From: Caulobacter sp.
GTDB lineage: Bacteria > Pseudomonadota > Alphaproteobacteria > Caulobacterales > Caulobacteraceae
Assembly (NCBI GenBank): GCA_030652755.1
Contig: JAUSPV010000047.1
Location: 1 to 36,850, forward strand
DNA: 36,850 nucleotides
Reading direction: 5' to 3'
Part shown: positions 36,122 through 36,850 of the stretch, piece after piece
Layout: each line of letters starts with the position of its first letter
Numbering within the stretch: the stretch's first letter is position 1
Position numbers and translations under genes: made by a program
Notes under the pieces: model-generated
Database searches by the model: none
The model's input: only the letters and a program-made list of their open reading frames with translations
What the model was told of the DNA's origin: nothing

Positions 36122-36265
36122 ATGGCCGGCCACAAAACCCCCGAAGAGATCGCACACGCCGAGGCCGACGCCCTGCTGGATGAGGAACTGGATCACAGCT
36201 TCCCGGCCAGCGATCCGCCCTCGTCCCTTCTCCGCGAACCGGATGAGCCGCCGAAACCGGCTTGA
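36122..36265 (+). CDS. 47-aa hypothetical protein with FPASDP motif
   Basis: Absent from ORF track: MAGHKTPEEIAHAEADALLDEELDHSFPASDPPSSLLREPDEPPKPA*. Confidence 0.7.
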   Translation: MAGHKTPEEIAHAEADALLDEELDHSFPASDPPSSLLREPDEPPKPA

Positions 36266-36336
36266 ATGTCCGGCGGAGCGCTTTAGGCTGGCCCCAATTG
36301 AACGTTTGTTTGAGGTCGGCCCCGCCGCCTCGGGGG

Positions 36337-36850
36337 ATGAAGATGAGCCAGCGCTTCGAAGGCACTGAAAACTATGTCGCTACCGACGACCTGAAGATCG
36401 CGGTCAACGCCGCCATCGCCCTGCAGCGTCCGCTGTTGATCAAGGGCGAGCCCGGCACCGGCAAGACAGTTCTGGCCGAGGAAGTGGCCAAGGCGCTCGG
36501 CAGCAAGCTGATCACCTGGCACATCAAGTCCACGACCAAGGCCAGCCAGGGCCTGTACGAATACGACGCCGTCACCCGCCTGCGCGACAGCCAGCTCGGC
36601 GACGAGCGCGTCAGGGATATCCGCAACTACATTTCCAAGGGCAAGCTCTGGGAAGCCTTCGAGCGCAAGAAGCGCCCGATCCTGCTGATCGACGAGATCG
36701 ACAAGGCCGATATCGAGTTTCCGAACGACCTGCTGCAGGAACTCGACCGGATGGAATTCTACGTCTACGAGACCATCGAGACCATCAAGGCCGAAATCCG
36801 CCCCATCGTCATCATCACCTCCAACAACGAAAAGGAACTGCCCGACGCCT
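36337..36850 (+). CDS. MoxR-type AAA+ ATPase (3' truncated by window edge)
   Basis: LLIKGEPGTGKTVLAEEVAKAL (Walker A), PILLIDEIDKAD (Walker B), IVIITSNNEKELPDA. Confidence 0.9.
   Translation, partial: MKMSQRFEGTENYVATDDLKIAVNAAIALQRPLLIKGEPGTGKTVLAEEVAKALGSKLITWHIKSTTKASQGLYEYDAVTRLRDSQLGDERVRDIRNYISKGKLWEAFERKKRPILLIDEIDKADIEFPNDLLQELDRMEFYVYETIETIKAEIRPIVIITSNNEKELPDA

Noticed and set aside
1-36850. CRISPR arrays, IS elements, rRNA genes
   Set aside because: No regularly spaced repeats, transposase motifs or rRNA sequence were seen by eye.

Overview
This is a high-GC window, consistent with Caulobacterales (Alphaproteobacteria), in two parts. (1) About 1-10,440 is the end of an integrated mobile element (prophage or ICE, early-gene type). 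It is one gap-free + strand gene train: a SciP/DUF1153-like protein, an XRE regulator, a RecE-like exonuclease and RecT/Bet annealase, DUF5131 (Gp37/Gp68), a DnaQ-like exonuclease, a phage-type C5 methyltransferase, an ASCH-like protein, a J-domain protein, an AlpA-like HTH and a tyrosine integrase. It abuts the 3' end of a tRNA-Lys(UUU) gene at 10442-10513, the likely attachment site. No phage structural genes are visible here. (2) About 10,500-36,850 is chromosomal: tgt-queA, lipoproteins, an EEP-family hydrolase, three tandem cyclophilins, coaD, gyrA, sodC, an EamA transporter and ssb with a perfect alphaproteobacterial LexA box. A Caulobacter-type flagellin locus follows (FlaEY-like protein, FlmH-like GNAT, three flagellins, FlaG, FlaF, FlbT, FlmG, a SpsF-like cytidylyltransferase and a second GNAT), with recognisable sigma54/ftr-like sites. 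Then come two small proteins sharing a FPASDP motif and a truncated MoxR-type AAA ATPase. The observations I consider most worth following are the mobile SciP-like protein, the FlaEY architecture (flagellin_IN-like segments flanking a beta-propeller-like core), the FPASDP pair behind an EcfG-like promoter, and the AlpA/integrase overlap. All family assignments were made by eye, with no database search.
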